DNA of 64,000 bases from Strigamia acuminata (GCA_949358305.1 OX442314.1:62443369-62507368), one strand, 5' to 3'; shown: positions 8,038-21,264, counted from the stretch's first letter. Notes: generated from the sequence alone by a model not told the origin. Made by a program: numbers and translations.

Positions 8038-10092
8038 CCGCCAGGGAAGGTTGCATGCCAAGTGGCTCCTACCGTCGATCCCGTTTTTGAGACCTTTATG
8101 CACGATTTTTGGATTTTCCTGCAGTAAATACAGCGTATACATGTGCATTCGACCTTTGCACGTGGTTTTTGGCAAGTTTTCCGTAAGTTTTTGGCAGTTT
8201 TTTGACTTTTTTGCGATCGCCGAAACACGTGGCGACGATCGCCGATCTTCCGTCTTCGATTCCGAGATTTCTAACGGTCCGTTTGCTGTGTTCTTTACAC
8301 GAAACTGACCGCCAGCACCTCCTCTACAAGTGGGTATTGGTTTCGGAACCGGGAGAAGTCTTTTTTCGCCGTTTTCGCGACTTTTTGTGACCGCCGAAAC
8401 ACGTGGCGACGATCGCCGAATTCCCGTTATCGGTTTTTCGGCAACTACAGGCCGTAGATAGGTCGAATTGGTGTGTTCTTGGCACCAAATTGTGCGCCAG
8501 AACCTCCTCTGTCGATCTCTATTGGTTTCCGGTTCAACCGGAATCGTTTTTCGGTCGAATTTTTCGTTTTTCGTCCGATTCGCGATCGGCGAATACACGC
8601 GGTATTGATATACGTCGCCCAGACGTTTTTCTTTCGTGCCGATGGATAGAATTATCGATTGCAGACTTGATGCTGGCTTAACACCCATACATCTACTAGA
8701 AGCTCTTCTTAAAAAGCTAGGAAGACACACGGAAGATGGAGAACCCACGATCAAAGGGATTCAATGTGTCGGTGGTTTAAAATTCGAAGCTTTGCTGACC
8801 AGTCAGGAACTGGTCGACCAACTAGCTGATTCCAGCGGTGCTACGGTCGACGGTTTGCGAATTTTGTGGGCACCACGAATTCGTCGTGACAAACGTGTTA
8901 TTGTTAAAGGACTTTCGATGACGGTTCCACTGGCCGAGGTGGATTACGAAATGCGCAAGTTGGGCAGTGTAACGTCCGTAGCGTACGAGAAGTTCGAAAA
9001 CCATGAGTCGATTATCAATGGAAACATCATCGTGATGATTACCAGCGACAATTTGCCTAGCAAAATCGTAATTGGGGATTTTTCTGGCCACCTTATCTAC
9101 AAGGGCATGGGCCCCTACTGCCCCAAGTGCGACACGACGGACCACTACGCATCGGTGTGCCCGAAAACGAAATGTTATAACTGTAATGAGTTTGGCCACG
9201 TAAGCAGATTTTGCACGACTGACTGCAAAACTTGTAACAAACCGGGACACACGTCTGCCAACTGCCGTGTCCGTGTCCGTGCTGCGAAGTCGAAAAACGC
9301 AGCGCAAGAAATTCGAAAACCGAGCGATCCGAAGAATATTACGTGCTATAACTGCAAAAAACGGGGCCATATCAGCAGCGATTGCAAGGAAAACTGCGGG
9401 ATCTGCAAGAAGCCGGGCCATATTTCGAGAGACTGCTCGATTCGACACGAAAAAATGGCCAAGAAAACCAAAGCGCCCACAGAAAAGCGACGACGAGATG
9501 AAACGAAACAGATTGACGAAACGAAACCGGTCGACGAAACGAAACCGGTTGACGAAACGAAACCGGTTGACGAAACGACTGTCATGGAACAAATCGCCCC
9601 TGTTGCCACTGCTGCTTCCGTCTCAAAAACTATCGTCCCGGACAGGTACAGCGATTTGACCGTGGAGGAATACGAAGCATATTGCGCGGAGCAAAATAGA
9701 TTATGTTTTGGCGATACGGACAGCGAGGACAGCGAGGGGGAGAACGAAATGGACTTTGAAGAGCAGACGAAACGAACCAGGGACGACAGCGATGATGATT
9801 TCACGGTTGTGAAAAACAAGAAATCGCGGATAAAGGAACGACGATCCTGATCCTGCCGCAAGAAAAACTTGACAAAAATACGGTTTTGTTCTTAATTGAC
9901 AATTGATTAACTTTTATTGTTCGTTTACTTATTTATTATAATGTATTATTATTATCGTAACTCTTGTATAATATGCATCTATACGTGATGGGTGCTCGAT
10001 TATTGTGAATTTTTAATTATGTAACCAATTGGTGTGCACTTGTACTCCTTTTTTAGTCGGATAGAAATAAAATGGCCCTAAGGGTATTAAGC
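8038..10092 (+). mobile_element. Short ORF1-only U2-specific element, copy B
   Basis: Length 2055 bp. Target duplications are at 8021-8037 and 10093-10109. It combines the 402-codon ORF1 type of copy A with the other 5' UTR variant (acgatcgcc/acaggccg) and the 3' marker gtcggatag, so it is a mosaic relative to A. Same length as copy G. Confidence 0.9.
8642..9850 (+). CDS. ORF1 protein (CCHC zinc-knuckle), short element B
   Basis: 402 codons and the same protein as in copy A: VIVKGL, PLAEV, TTDHY, three DETKPV units and the full SEDSEGE acidic stretch. All five zinc knuckles are intact. Confidence 0.9.
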   Translation: MDRIIDCRLDAGLTPIHLLEALLKKLGRHTEDGEPTIKGIQCVGGLKFEALLTSQELVDQLADSSGATVDGLRILWAPRIRRDKRVIVKGLSMTVPLAEVDYEMRKLGSVTSVAYEKFENHESIINGNIIVMITSDNLPSKIVIGDFSGHLIYKGMGPYCPKCDTTDHYASVCPKTKCYNCNEFGHVSRFCTTDCKTCNKPGHTSANCRVRVRAAKSKNAAQEIRKPSDPKNITCYNCKKRGHISSDCKENCGICKKPGHISRDCSIRHEKMAKKTKAPTEKRRRDETKQIDETKPVDETKPVDETKPVDETTVMEQIAPVATAASVSKTIVPDRYSDLTVEEYEAYCAEQNRLCFGDTDSEDSEGENEMDFEEQTKRTRDDSDDDFTVVKNKKSRIKERRS

Positions 10093-10149
10093 TAAGCTGA
10101 TAAGAACAGATACTACACTTTGATCTTAGCCAAAAGGCCGAGAAGCGAT

Positions 10150-11708
10150 ACCTATCTAGCTGTCTCCAACTCAGCCAGTCTACAAGCTAGCGCAAGTCGC
10201 AACGGTGTGTCATCCTTCTCAGCTAATTGTCATTTCACAATCATCATCACATTTCAAACTCTATCAGCTAAACTTCCTACTTGTTCATATTCTTCATGTC
10301 TTTTTTGAGGCTAATTTTATTCAACTTGACTTGAATCTTTGTTGGTTTGTCTCATTTGGAGAAAAAAGGAACTTATGGCGCAATGTCATCAAACCGGAGC
10401 ACCACCTGGCGGATCCCGAGTGCTTTAATGGATGCCAAAATGTTCGTTCGGCCCGATGCGTTTGTATCATGATTTCGGCATTAGAAAGAGGTCGAGAAAT
10501 TCTGCAACCAGGCTCATTCGATTGGAAATTGCATTCCACACAAGCCTGTATGTTTTTCTACTTGATTTCATCGAGGAAAGATTCCGTTTCGGGCGATCGA
10601 AGCCGGCGACCGCATGGCAAATTTCGTGCTGGCAAATTTAATTTCAATTCGACCCTAAAAACAAAAAAAAATGAAAAATGAACGGTTTAAAATATTTAAA
10701 AAATGTTTCCTGTGCAGAATTTGCCTCTCTTTCTAATGGTGCCAATAACTTTTTGATCTGTGCTACAGTTTTTTTTTTTTTTTTTTATTTTTCAAAAAAC
10801 GATAACTGTCATTTGCCAAAGAAGGAATGAAATAAATCAACAAAATTTGTGAGAAATTGTGGGAAATTGTTGTTTAATGTTTCAAAAATTTGTCTACCTT
10901 AATAATTAGCATTGTCTAAAATGGATGAGTGTACACATTGCCCCATAACTGGTCTGGTCTGGTCTAAATATGACCCACGCTGCATTCCTATATCAAAATT
11001 GCAATTATTTATCAGATAATTAAATAAATTAATAAAAATTCATCACAATTCACTGAGAAATTCATCAAAAGCCATCTAAATCCATCTAAATCCATCAAAA
11101 GCCATCGAAATCCATCGAAATCCATCGAAATCTATCTAAATCCATCTAAATCCATCAAAAGCCATCGAAATTCACCAAGAAATCATCAAAATTCACGAGA
11201 ATTTCAACAAATTTCAAGAAAATTCCGACACCTACCATCAAAAGTTGATGAAAATCCATCTAATCCCATCAAATGCCATCGAAATTCACCAAGAAATCTT
11301 CAAAATTCACGAAAATTGATCAAAATTTCAAGGAAATTCACGAAAATTGATCAAAATTTCAAGGAAATTCTGACACACCATCAAAAGTTGATGAAAATTT
11401 GGACAAAAATTTCATCAAAATCAATTTTAGAAATAGCATAGAGCCAGCCACATTTCAATTCAATTCATACAAACAGAATTAAACAAAACAAAATAGCTGG
11501 AGCTGCTCACCTGACCAGCTCAGCTCAGCTCAGCTCACGGAATGGCACAGTCCTGCCAGCTCACTCCACCTTGTATAACCACATGCATATATATACCCAG
11601 TACATACTACATGTAGACCAATACCCTAGTGTTATATAATAGCCTTTTTGTACCTCATTTCTAATTTTGTATTATTATTATTATTATTATATGATTCTCC
11701 CGAAGGAG
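10150..11708. other. U2 intergenic spacer (1559 bp)
   Basis: Standard form with an 18-T run. No gene is seen. Confidence 0.8.
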
Positions 11709-11895
11709 TGGGCCGATCCTGGAGTTACTGCTATACCAGGCCAACCCGTGGCAGGGGTGGAGCAAGCTCCGAGCACCTCACCGCATTCCAAAAATCAGTT
11801 TAATATTCTGGGTCCTCAATGAGGACCGTATCAGATATTAAGCTGATAAGAACAGATACTACACTTTGATCTTAGCCAAAAGGCCGAGAAGCGAT
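11709..11895 (-). ncRNA. U2 snRNA gene, intact (copy 5)
   Basis: Full U2 with uninterrupted nt 41-57, identical by eye to the other intact copies. Confidence 0.95.
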
Positions 11896-13454
11896 ACCTA
11901 TCTAGCTGTCTCCAACTCAGCCAGTCTACAAGCTAGCGCAAGTCGCAACGGTGTGTCATCCTTCTCAGCTAATTGTCATTTCACAATCATCATCACATTT
12001 CAAACTCTATCAGCTAAACTTCCTACTTGTTCATATTCTTCATGTCTTTTTTGAGGCTAATTTTATTCAACTTGACTTGAATCTTTGTTGGTTTGTCTCA
12101 TTTGGAGAAAAAAGGAACTTATGGCGCAATGTCATCAAACCGGAGCACCACCTGGCGGATCCCGAGTGCTTTAATGGATGCCAAAATGTTCGTTCGGCCC
12201 GATGCGTTTGTATCATGATTTCGGCATTAGAAAGAGGTCGAGAAATTCTGCAACCAGGCTCATTCGATTGGAAATTGCATTCCACACAAGCCTGTATGTT
12301 TTTCTACTTGATTTCATCGAGGAAAGATTCCGTTTCGGGCGATCGAAGCCGGCGACCGCATGGCAAATTTCGTGCTGGCAAATTTAATTTCAATTCGACC
12401 CTAAAAACAAAAAAAAATGAAAAATGAACGGTTTAAAATATTTAAAAAATGTTTCCTGTGCAGAATTTGCCTCTCTTTCTAATGGTGCCAATAACTTTTT
12501 GATCTGTGCTACAGTTTTTTTTTTTTTTTTTTATTTTTCAAAAAACGATAACTGTCATTTGCCAAAGAAGGAATGAAATAAATCAACAAAATTTGTGAGA
12601 AATTGTGGGAAATTGTTGTTTAATGTTTCAAAAATTTGTCTACCTTAATAATTAGCATTGTCTAAAATGGATGAGTGTACACATTGCCCCATAACTGGTC
12701 TGGTCTGGTCTAAATATGACCCACGCTGCATTCCTATATCAAAATTGCAATTATTTATCAGATAATTAAATAAATTAATAAAAATTCATCACAATTCACT
12801 GAGAAATTCATCAAAAGCCATCTAAATCCATCTAAATCCATCAAAAGCCATCGAAATCCATCGAAATCCATCGAAATCTATCTAAATCCATCTAAATCCA
12901 TCAAAAGCCATCGAAATTCACCAAGAAATCATCAAAATTCACGAGAATTTCAACAAATTTCAAGAAAATTCCGACACCTACCATCAAAAGTTGATGAAAA
13001 TCCATCTAATCCCATCAAATGCCATCGAAATTCACCAAGAAATCTTCAAAATTCACGAAAATTGATCAAAATTTCAAGGAAATTCACGAAAATTGATCAA
13101 AATTTCAAGGAAATTCTGACACACCATCAAAAGTTGATGAAAATTTGGACAAAAATTTCATCAAAATCAATTTTAGAAATAGCATAGAGCCAGCCACATT
13201 TCAATTCAATTCATACAAACAGAATTAAACAAAACAAAATAGCTGGAGCTGCTCACCTGACCAGCTCAGCTCAGCTCAGCTCACGGAATGGCACAGTCCT
13301 GCCAGCTCACTCCACCTTGTATAACCACATGCATATATATACCCAGTACATACTACATGTAGACCAATACCCTAGTGTTATATAATAGCCTTTTTGTACC
13401 TCATTTCTAATTTTGTATTATTATTATTATTATTATATGATTCTCCCGAAGGAG
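11896..13454. other. U2 intergenic spacer (1559 bp)
   Basis: Standard form. No gene is seen. Confidence 0.8.
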
Positions 13455-13601
13455 TGGGCCGATCCTGGAGTTACTGCTATACCAGGCCAACCCGTGGCAG
13501 GGGTGGAGCAAGCTCCGAGCACCTCACCGCATTCCAAAAATCAGTTTAATATTCTGGGTCCTCAATGAGGACCGTATCAGATATTAAGCTGATAAGAACA
13601 G

Positions 13602-15639
13602 CCGCCAGGGAAGGTTGCATGCCAAGTGGCTCCTACCGTCGATCCCGTTCTTGAGACCTTTATGCACAATTTTTGGATTTTCCTGCAGTAAATACAGCGT
13701 ATACATGTGCATTCGACCTTTGCACGTGGTTTTTGGCAAGTTTTCCGTAAGTTTTTGGCAGTTTTTTGACTTTTTTGCGATCGCCGAAACACGTGGCGAC
13801 GATTGCCGATCTTCCGTCTTCGATTCCGAGATTTCTAACGGTCCGTTTGCTGTGTTCTTTACACCAAACTGACCGCCAGCACCTCCTCTACAAGTGGGTA
13901 TTGGTTTCGGAACCGGGAGAAGTCTTTTTTCGCCGTTTTCGCGACTTTTTGTGACCGCCGAAACACGTGGCGACAATCGCCGAATTTCCGTTATCGGTTT
14001 TTCGGCAACTACAGACCGTAGATAGGTCGAATTGGTGTGTTCTTGGCACCAAATTGTGCGCCAGAACCTTCTCTGTCGATCTCTATTGGTTTCCGGTTCA
14101 ACCGGAATCGTTTTTCGGTCGAATTTTTTCGTTTTTCGTCCGATTCGCGATCGGCGAATACACGCGGTATTGATATACGTCGCCCAGACGTTTTTCTTTC
14201 GTGCCGATGGATAGAATTATCGATTGCAGACTTGATGCTGGCTTAACACCCATACATCTACTAGAAGCTCTTCTTAAAAAGCTAGGAAGACACACGGAAG
14301 ATGGAGAACCCACGATCAAAGGGATTCAATGTGTCGGTGGTTTAAAATTCGAAGCTTTGCTGACCAGTCAGGAACTGGTCGACCAACTAGCTGATTCCAG
14401 CGGTGCTACGGTCGACGGTTTGCGAATTTTGTGGGCACCACGAATTCGTCGTGACAAACGTGTTATTATTAAAGGACTTTCGATGACGGTTCCACTGACC
14501 GAGGTGGATTACGAAATGCGCAAGTTGGGCAGTGTAACGTCCGTAGCGTACGAGAAGTTCGAAAACCATGAGTCGATTATCAATGGAAACATCATCGTGA
14601 TGATTACCAGCGACAATTTGCCTAGCAAAATCGTAATTGGGGATTTTTCTGGCCACCTTATCTACAAGGGCATGGGCCCCTACTGCCCCAAGTGCGACAC
14701 GACGAACCACTACGCATCGGTGTGCCCGAAAACGAAATGTTATAACTGTAATGAGTTTGGCCATGTAAGCAGATTTTGCACGACCGATTGCAAAACTTGT
14801 AACAAACCGGGACACACGTCTGCCAACTGCCGTGTCCGTGTCCGTGCTGCGAAGTCGAAAAACGCAGCGCAAGAAATTCGAAAACCGAGCGATCCGAAGA
14901 ATATTACGTGCTATAACTGCAAAAAACGGGGCCATATCAGCAGCGATTGCAAGGAAAACTGCGGGATCTGCAAGAAGCCGGGCCATATTTCGAGAGACTG
15001 CTCGATTCGACACGAAAAAATGGCCAAGAAAACCAAAGCGCCCACAGAAAAGCGACGACGAGATGAAACGAAACAGATTGACGAAACGAAACCGGTCGAC
15101 GAAACGAAACCGGTCGACGTAACGACTGTCATGGAACAAATCGCCCCTGTTGCCACTGCTGCTTCCGTCTCAAAAACTATCGTCCCGGACAGGTACAGCG
15201 ACTTGACCGTGGAGGATTACGAAGCATATTGCGCGGAGCAAAATAGATTATGTTTTGGCGATACGGACAGCGAGGACAGCGAGGGGGAGAACGAAATGGA
15301 CTTTGAAGAGCAGACGAAACGAACCAGGGACGACAGCGATGATGATTTCACGGTTGTGAAAAACAAGAAATCGCGGATAAAGGAACGACGATCCTGATCC
15401 TGCCGCAAGAAAAACTTGACAAAAATACGGTTTTGTTCTTAATTGACAATTGATTAACTTTTATTGTTCGTTTACTTATTTATTATAATGTATTATTATT
15501 ATCGTAACTCTTGTATAATATGCATCTATACGTGATGGGTGCTCGATTATTGTGAATTTTTAATTATGTAACCAATTGGTGTGCACTTGTACTCCTTTTT
15601 TAGTCGGATAGAAATAAAATGGCCCTAAGGGTATTAAGC
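13602..15639 (+). mobile_element. Short ORF1-only U2-specific element, copy C
   Basis: Length 2038 bp. Target duplications are at 13585-13601 and 15640-15656. Its 5' UTR carries the markers cgttcttgag, gattgccg and acaccaaact in the first half but the copy-A variant (acaatcgcc/acagaccg, longer T run) in the second half. This combination is unique in the window. Confidence 0.9.
14207..15397 (+). CDS. ORF1 protein (CCHC zinc-knuckle), short element C
   Basis: 396 codons. It differs from copy A by VIIKGL, PLTEV, TTNHY (first knuckle, ligands kept), two DETKPV units followed by DVTT instead of three units and DETT, and VEDYEAY. Five knuckles are intact. The same protein type occurs in copies E and F. 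Confidence 0.9.
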   Translation: MDRIIDCRLDAGLTPIHLLEALLKKLGRHTEDGEPTIKGIQCVGGLKFEALLTSQELVDQLADSSGATVDGLRILWAPRIRRDKRVIIKGLSMTVPLTEVDYEMRKLGSVTSVAYEKFENHESIINGNIIVMITSDNLPSKIVIGDFSGHLIYKGMGPYCPKCDTTNHYASVCPKTKCYNCNEFGHVSRFCTTDCKTCNKPGHTSANCRVRVRAAKSKNAAQEIRKPSDPKNITCYNCKKRGHISSDCKENCGICKKPGHISRDCSIRHEKMAKKTKAPTEKRRRDETKQIDETKPVDETKPVDVTTVMEQIAPVATAASVSKTIVPDRYSDLTVEDYEAYCAEQNRLCFGDTDSEDSEGENEMDFEEQTKRTRDDSDDDFTVVKNKKSRIKERRS

Positions 15640-15696
15640 TAAGCTGATAAGAACAGATACTACACTTTGATCTTAGCCAAAAGGCCGAGAAGCGAT

Positions 15697-17255
15697 ACCT
15701 ATCTAGCTGTCTCCAACTCAGCCAGTCTACAAGCTAGCGCAAGTCGCAACGGTGTGTCATCCTTCTCAGCTAATTGTCATTTCACAATCATCATCACATT
15801 TCAAACTCTATCAGCTAAACTTCCTACTTGTTCATATTCTTCATGTCTTTTTTGAGGCTAATTTTATTCAACTTGACTTGAATCTTTGTTGGTTTGTCTC
15901 ATTTGGAGAAAAAAGGAACTTATGGCGCAATGTCATCAAACCGGAGCACCACCTGGCGGATCCCGAGTGCTTTAATGGATGCCAAAATGTTCGTTCGGCC
16001 CGATGCGTTTGTATCATGATTTCGGCATTAGAAAGAGGTCGAGAAATTCTGCAACCAGGCTCATTCGATTGGAAATTGCATTCCACACAAGCCTGTATGT
16101 TTTTCTACTTGATTTCATCGAGGAAAGATTCCGTTTCGGGCGATCGAAGCCGGCGACCGCATGGCAAATTTCGTGCTGGCAAATTTAATTTCAATTCGAC
16201 CCTAAAAACAAAAAAAAATGAAAAATGAACGGTTTAAAATATTTAAAAAATGTTTCCTGTGCAGAATTTGCCTCTCTTTCTAATGGTGCCAATAACTTTT
16301 TGATCTGTGCTACAGTTTTTTTTTTTTTTTTTTATTTTTCAAAAAACGATAACTGTCATTTGCCAAAGAAGGAATGAAATAAATCAACAAAATTTGTGAG
16401 AAATTGTGGGAAATTGTTGTTTAATGTTTCAAAAATTTGTCTACCTTAATAATTAGCATTGTCTAAAATGGATGAGTGTACACATTGCCCCATAACTGGT
16501 CTGGTCTGGTCTAAATATGACCCACGCTGCATTCCTATATCAAAATTGCAATTATTTATCAGATAATTAAATAAATTAATAAAAATTCATCACAATTCAC
16601 TGAGAAATTCATCAAAAGCCATCTAAATCCATCTAAATCCATCAAAAGCCATCGAAATCCATCGAAATCCATCGAAATCTATCTAAATCCATCTAAATCC
16701 ATCAAAAGCCATCGAAATTCACCAAGAAATCATCAAAATTCACGAGAATTTCAACAAATTTCAAGAAAATTCCGACACCTACCATCAAAAGTTGATGAAA
16801 ATCCATCTAATCCCATCAAATGCCATCGAAATTCACCAAGAAATCTTCAAAATTCACGAAAATTGATCAAAATTTCAAGGAAATTCACGAAAATTGATCA
16901 AAATTTCAAGGAAATTCTGACACACCATCAAAAGTTGATGAAAATTTGGACAAAAATTTCATCAAAATCAATTTTAGAAATAGCATAGAGCCAGCCACAT
17001 TTCAATTCAATTCATACAAACAGAATTAAACAAAACAAAATAGCTGGAGCTGCTCACCTGACCAGCTCAGCTCAGCTCAGCTCACGGAATGGCACAGTCC
17101 TGCCAGCTCACTCCACCTTGTATAACCACATGCATATATATACCCAGTACATACTACATGTAGACCAATACCCTAGTGTTATATAATAGCCTTTTTGTAC
17201 CTCATTTCTAATTTTGTATTATTATTATTATTATTATATGATTCTCCCGAAGGAG
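15697..17255. other. U2 intergenic spacer (1559 bp)
   Basis: Standard form. No gene is seen. Confidence 0.8.
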
Positions 17256-17442
17256 TGGGCCGATCCTGGAGTTACTGCTATACCAGGCCAACCCGTGGCA
17301 GGGGTGGAGCAAGCTCCGAGCACCTCACCGCATTCCAAAAATCAGTTTAATATTCTGGGTCCTCAATGAGGACCGTATCAGATATTAAGCTGATAAGAAC
17401 AGATACTACACTTTGATCTTAGCCAAAAGGCCGAGAAGCGAT
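17256..17442 (-). ncRNA. U2 snRNA gene, intact (copy 7)
   Basis: Full U2, identical by eye to the other intact copies. Confidence 0.95.
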
Positions 17443-19032
17443 ACCTATCTAGCTGTCTCCAACTCAGCCAGTCTACAAGCTAGCGCAAGTCGCAACGGTG
17501 TGTCATCCTTCTCAGCTAATTGTCATTTCACAATCATCATCACATTTCAAACTCTATCAGCTAAACTTCCTACTTGTTCATATTCTTCATGTCTTTTTTG
17601 AGGCTAATTTTATTCAACTTGACTTGAATCTTTGTTGGTTTGTCTCATTTGGAGAAAAAAGGAACTTATGGCGCAATGTCATCAAACCGGAGCACCACCT
17701 GGCGGATCCCGAGTGCTTTAATGGATGCCAAAATGTTCGTTCGGCCCGATGCGTTTGTATCATGATTTCGGCATTAGAAAGAGGTCGAGAAATTCTGCAA
17801 CCAGGCTCATTCGATTGGAAATTGCATTCCACACAAGCCTGTATGTTTTTCTACTTGATTTCATCGAGGAAAGATTCCGTTTCGGGCGATCGAAGCCGGC
17901 GACCGCATGGCAAATTTCGTGCTGGCAAATTTAATTTCAATTCGACCCTAAAAACAAAAAAAAATGAAAAATGAACGGTTTAAAATATTTAAAAAATGTT
18001 TCCTGTGCAGAATTTGCCTCTCTTTCTAATGGTGCCAATAACTTTTTGATCTGTGCTACAGTTTTTTTTTTTTTTTTTTATTTTTCAAAAAACGATAACT
18101 GTCATTTGCCAAAGAAGGAATGAAATAAATCAACAAAATTTGTGAGAAATTGTGGGAAATTGTTGTTTAATGTTTCAAAAATTTGTCTACCTTAATAATT
18201 AGCATTGTCTAAAATGGATGAGTGTACACATTGCCCCATAACTGGTCTGGTCTGGTCTAAATATGACCCACGCTGCATTCCTATATCAAAATTGCAATTA
18301 TTTATCAGATAATTAAATAAATTAATAAAAATTCATCACAATTCACTGAGAAATTCATCAAAAGCCATCTAAATCCATCTAAATCCATCAAAAGCCATCG
18401 AAATCCATCGAAATCCATCGAAATCTATCTAAATCCATCTAAATCCATCAAAAGCCATCGAAATTCACCAAGAAATCATCAAAATTCACGAGAATTTCAA
18501 CAAATTTCAAGAAAATTCCGACACCTACCATCAAAAGTTGATGAAAATCCATCTAATCCCATCAAATGCCATCGAAATTCACCAAGAAATCTTCAAAATT
18601 CACGAAAATTGATCAAAATTTCAAGGAAATTCACGAAAATTGATCAAAATTTCAAGGAAATTCACGAAAATTGATCAAAATTTCAAGGAAATTCTGACAC
18701 ACCATCAAAAGTTGATGAAAATTTGGACAAAAATTTCATCAAAATCAATTTTAGAAATAGCATAGAGCCAGCCACATTTCAATTCAATTCATACAAACAG
18801 AATTAAACAAAACAAAATAGCTGGAGCTGCTCACCTGACCAGCTCAGCTCAGCTCAGCTCACGGAATGGCACAGTCCTGCCAGCTCACTCCACCTTGTAT
18901 AACCACATGCATATATATACCCAGTACATACTACATGTAGACCAATACCCTAGTGTTATATAATAGCCTTTTTGTACCTCATTTCTAATTTTGTATTATT
19001 ATTATTATTATTATATGATTCTCCCGAAGGAG
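17443..19032. other. U2 intergenic spacer (1590 bp, 31-bp triplication)
   Basis: As the standard spacer, but the 31-bp direct repeat is present three times (18601-18693) instead of twice. That accounts for the extra 31 bp. No gene is seen. Confidence 0.8.
18601..18693. repeat. 31-bp direct repeat, three copies
   Basis: Three head-to-tail 31-bp units start CACGAAAATTGATC. All other complete spacers have two. This is a simple copy-number change, probably from slippage or unequal exchange. Confidence 0.85.
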
Positions 19033-19179
19033 TGGGCCGATCCTGGAGTTACTGCTATACCAGGCCAACCCGTGGCAGGGGTGGAGCAAGCTCCGAGCAC
19101 CTCACCGCATTCCAAAAATCAGTTTAATATTCTGGGTCCTCAATGAGGACCGTATCAGATATTAAGCTGATAAGAACAG

Positions 19180-21207
19180 CCGCCAGGGAAGGTTGCATGC
19201 CAAGTGGCTCCTACCGTCGATCCCGTTTTTGAGACCTTTATGCACGATTTTTGGATTTTCCTGCAGTAAATACAGCGTATACATGTGCATTCGACCTTTG
19301 CACGTGGTTTTTGGCAAGTTTTCCGTAAGTTTTTGGCAGTTTTTTGACTTTTTTGCGATCGCCGAAACACGTGGCGACGATCGCCGATCTTCCGTCTTCG
19401 ATTCCGAGATTTCTAACGGTCCGTTTGCTGTGTTCTTTACACGAAACTGACCGCCAGCACCTCCTCTACAAGTGGGTATTGGTTTCGGAACCGGGAGAAG
19501 TCTTTTTTCGCCGTTTTCGCGACTTTTTGTGACCGCCGAAACACGTGGCGACGATCGCCGAATTCCCGTTATCGGTTTTTCGGCAACTACAGGCCGTAGA
19601 TAGGTCGAATTGGTGTGTTCTTGGCACCAAATTGTGCGCCAGAACCTCCTCTGTCGATCTCTATTGGTTTCCGGTTCAACCGGAATCGTTTTTCGGTCGA
19701 ATTTTTCGTTTTTCGTCCGATTCGCGATCGGCGAATACACGCGGTATTGATATACGTCGCCCAGACGTTTTTCTTTCGTGCCGATGGATAGAATTATCGA
19801 TTGCAGACTTGATGCTGGCTTAACACCCATACATCTACTAGAAGCTCTTCTTAAAAAGCTAGGAAGACACACGGAAGATGGAGAACCCACGATCAAAGGG
19901 ATTCAATGTGTCGGTGGTTTAAAATTCGAAGCTTTGCTGACCAGTCAGGAACTGGTCGACCAACTAGCTGATTCCAGCGGTGCTACGGTCGACGGTTTGC
20001 GAATTTTGTGGGCACCACGAATTCGTCGTGACAAACGTGTTATTATTAAAGGACTTTCGATGACGGTTCCACTGACCGAGGTGGATTACGAAATGCGCAA
20101 GTTGGGCAGTGTAACGTCCGTAGCGTACGAGAAGTTCGAAAACCATGAGTCGATTATCAATGGAAACATCATCGTGATGATTACCAGCGACAATTTGCCT
20201 AGCAAAATCGTAATTGGGGATTTTTCTGGCCACCTTATCTACAAGGGCATGGGCCCCTACTGCCCCAAGTGCGACACGACGGACCACTACGCATCGGTGT
20301 GCCCGAAAACGAAATGTTATAACTGTAATGAGTTTGGCCACGTAAGCAGATTTTGCACGACCGATTGCAAAACTTGTAACAAACCGGGACACACGTCTGC
20401 CAACTGCCGTGTCCGTGTCCGTGCTGCAAAGTCGAAAAACGCAGCGCAAGAAATTCGAAAACCAAGCGATCCGAAGAATATTACGTGCTATAACTGCAAA
20501 AAACGGGGCCATATCAGCAGCGATTGCAAGGAAAACTGCGGGATCTGCAAGAAGCCGGGCCATATTTCGAGAGACTGCTCGATTCGACACGAAAAAATGG
20601 CCAAGAAAACCAAAGCGCCCACAGAAAAGCGACGACGAGATGAAACGAAACAGATTGACGAAACGAAACCGGTCGACGAAACGAAACCGGTTGACGAAAC
20701 GACTGTCATGGAACAAATCGCCCCTGTTGCCACTGCTGCTTCCGTCTCAAAAACTATCGTCCCGGACAGGTACAGCGACTTGACCGTGGAGGAATACGAA
20801 GCATATTGCGCGGAGCAAAATAGATTATGTTTTGGCGATACGGACAGCGAGGGGGAGAACGAAATGGACTTTGAAGAGCAGACGAAACGAACCAGGGACG
20901 ACAGCGATGATGATTTCACGGTTGTGAAAAACAAGAAATCGCGGATAAAGGAACGACGATCCTGATCCTGCCGCAAGAAAAACTTGACAAAAATACGGTT
21001 TTGTTCTTAATTGACAATTGATTAACTTTTATTGTTCGTTTACTTATTTATTATAATGTATTATTATTATCGTAACTCTTGTATAATATGCATCTATACG
21101 TGATGGGTGCTCGATTATTGTGAATTTTTAATTATGTAACCAACTGGTGTGCACTTGTACTCCTTTTTTAGTCGGATAGAAATAAAATGGCCCTAAGGGT
21201 ATTAAGC
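19180..21207 (+). mobile_element. Short ORF1-only U2-specific element, copy D
   Basis: Length 2028 bp. Target duplications are at 19163-19179 and 21208-21224. By eye it matches copy H (60835-62862) throughout, including the 3' UTR variant ccaactggtg. The spacer to its left has the 31-bp triplication that H's lacks. Confidence 0.9.
19784..20965 (+). CDS. ORF1 protein (CCHC zinc-knuckle), short element D
   Basis: 393 codons: VIIKGL, PLTEV, TTDHY, two DETKPV units then DETT, and a three-residue deletion (SED) in the acidic tail, giving DTDSEGENE. Five knuckles are intact. Same protein as copy H. Confidence 0.9.
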   Translation: MDRIIDCRLDAGLTPIHLLEALLKKLGRHTEDGEPTIKGIQCVGGLKFEALLTSQELVDQLADSSGATVDGLRILWAPRIRRDKRVIIKGLSMTVPLTEVDYEMRKLGSVTSVAYEKFENHESIINGNIIVMITSDNLPSKIVIGDFSGHLIYKGMGPYCPKCDTTDHYASVCPKTKCYNCNEFGHVSRFCTTDCKTCNKPGHTSANCRVRVRAAKSKNAAQEIRKPSDPKNITCYNCKKRGHISSDCKENCGICKKPGHISRDCSIRHEKMAKKTKAPTEKRRRDETKQIDETKPVDETKPVDETTVMEQIAPVATAASVSKTIVPDRYSDLTVEEYEAYCAEQNRLCFGDTDSEGENEMDFEEQTKRTRDDSDDDFTVVKNKKSRIKERRS

Positions 21208-21264
21208 TAAGCTGATAAGAACAGATACTACACTTTGATCTTAGCCAAAAGGCCGAGAAGCGAT

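Larger units (their letters stand above)
7891..10149 (-). pseudogene. U2 snRNA gene split by short element B
   Basis: U2 nt 1-57 are at 10093-10149 and nt 41-187 at 7891-8037. Same break point as in all other disrupted copies. Confidence 0.93.
13455..15696 (-). pseudogene. U2 snRNA gene split by short element C
   Basis: U2 nt 1-57 are at 15640-15696 and nt 41-187 at 13455-13601. Confidence 0.93.
19033..21264 (-). pseudogene. U2 snRNA gene split by short element D
   Basis: U2 nt 1-57 are at 21208-21264 and nt 41-187 at 19033-19179. Confidence 0.93.

Noticed and set aside
8020-8754. 244-codon minus-strand frame across the short-element 5' UTR
   Set aside because: It is broken by a one-base T-run change in copies A and C, overlaps the UTR and ORF1 start, and has no known domain.
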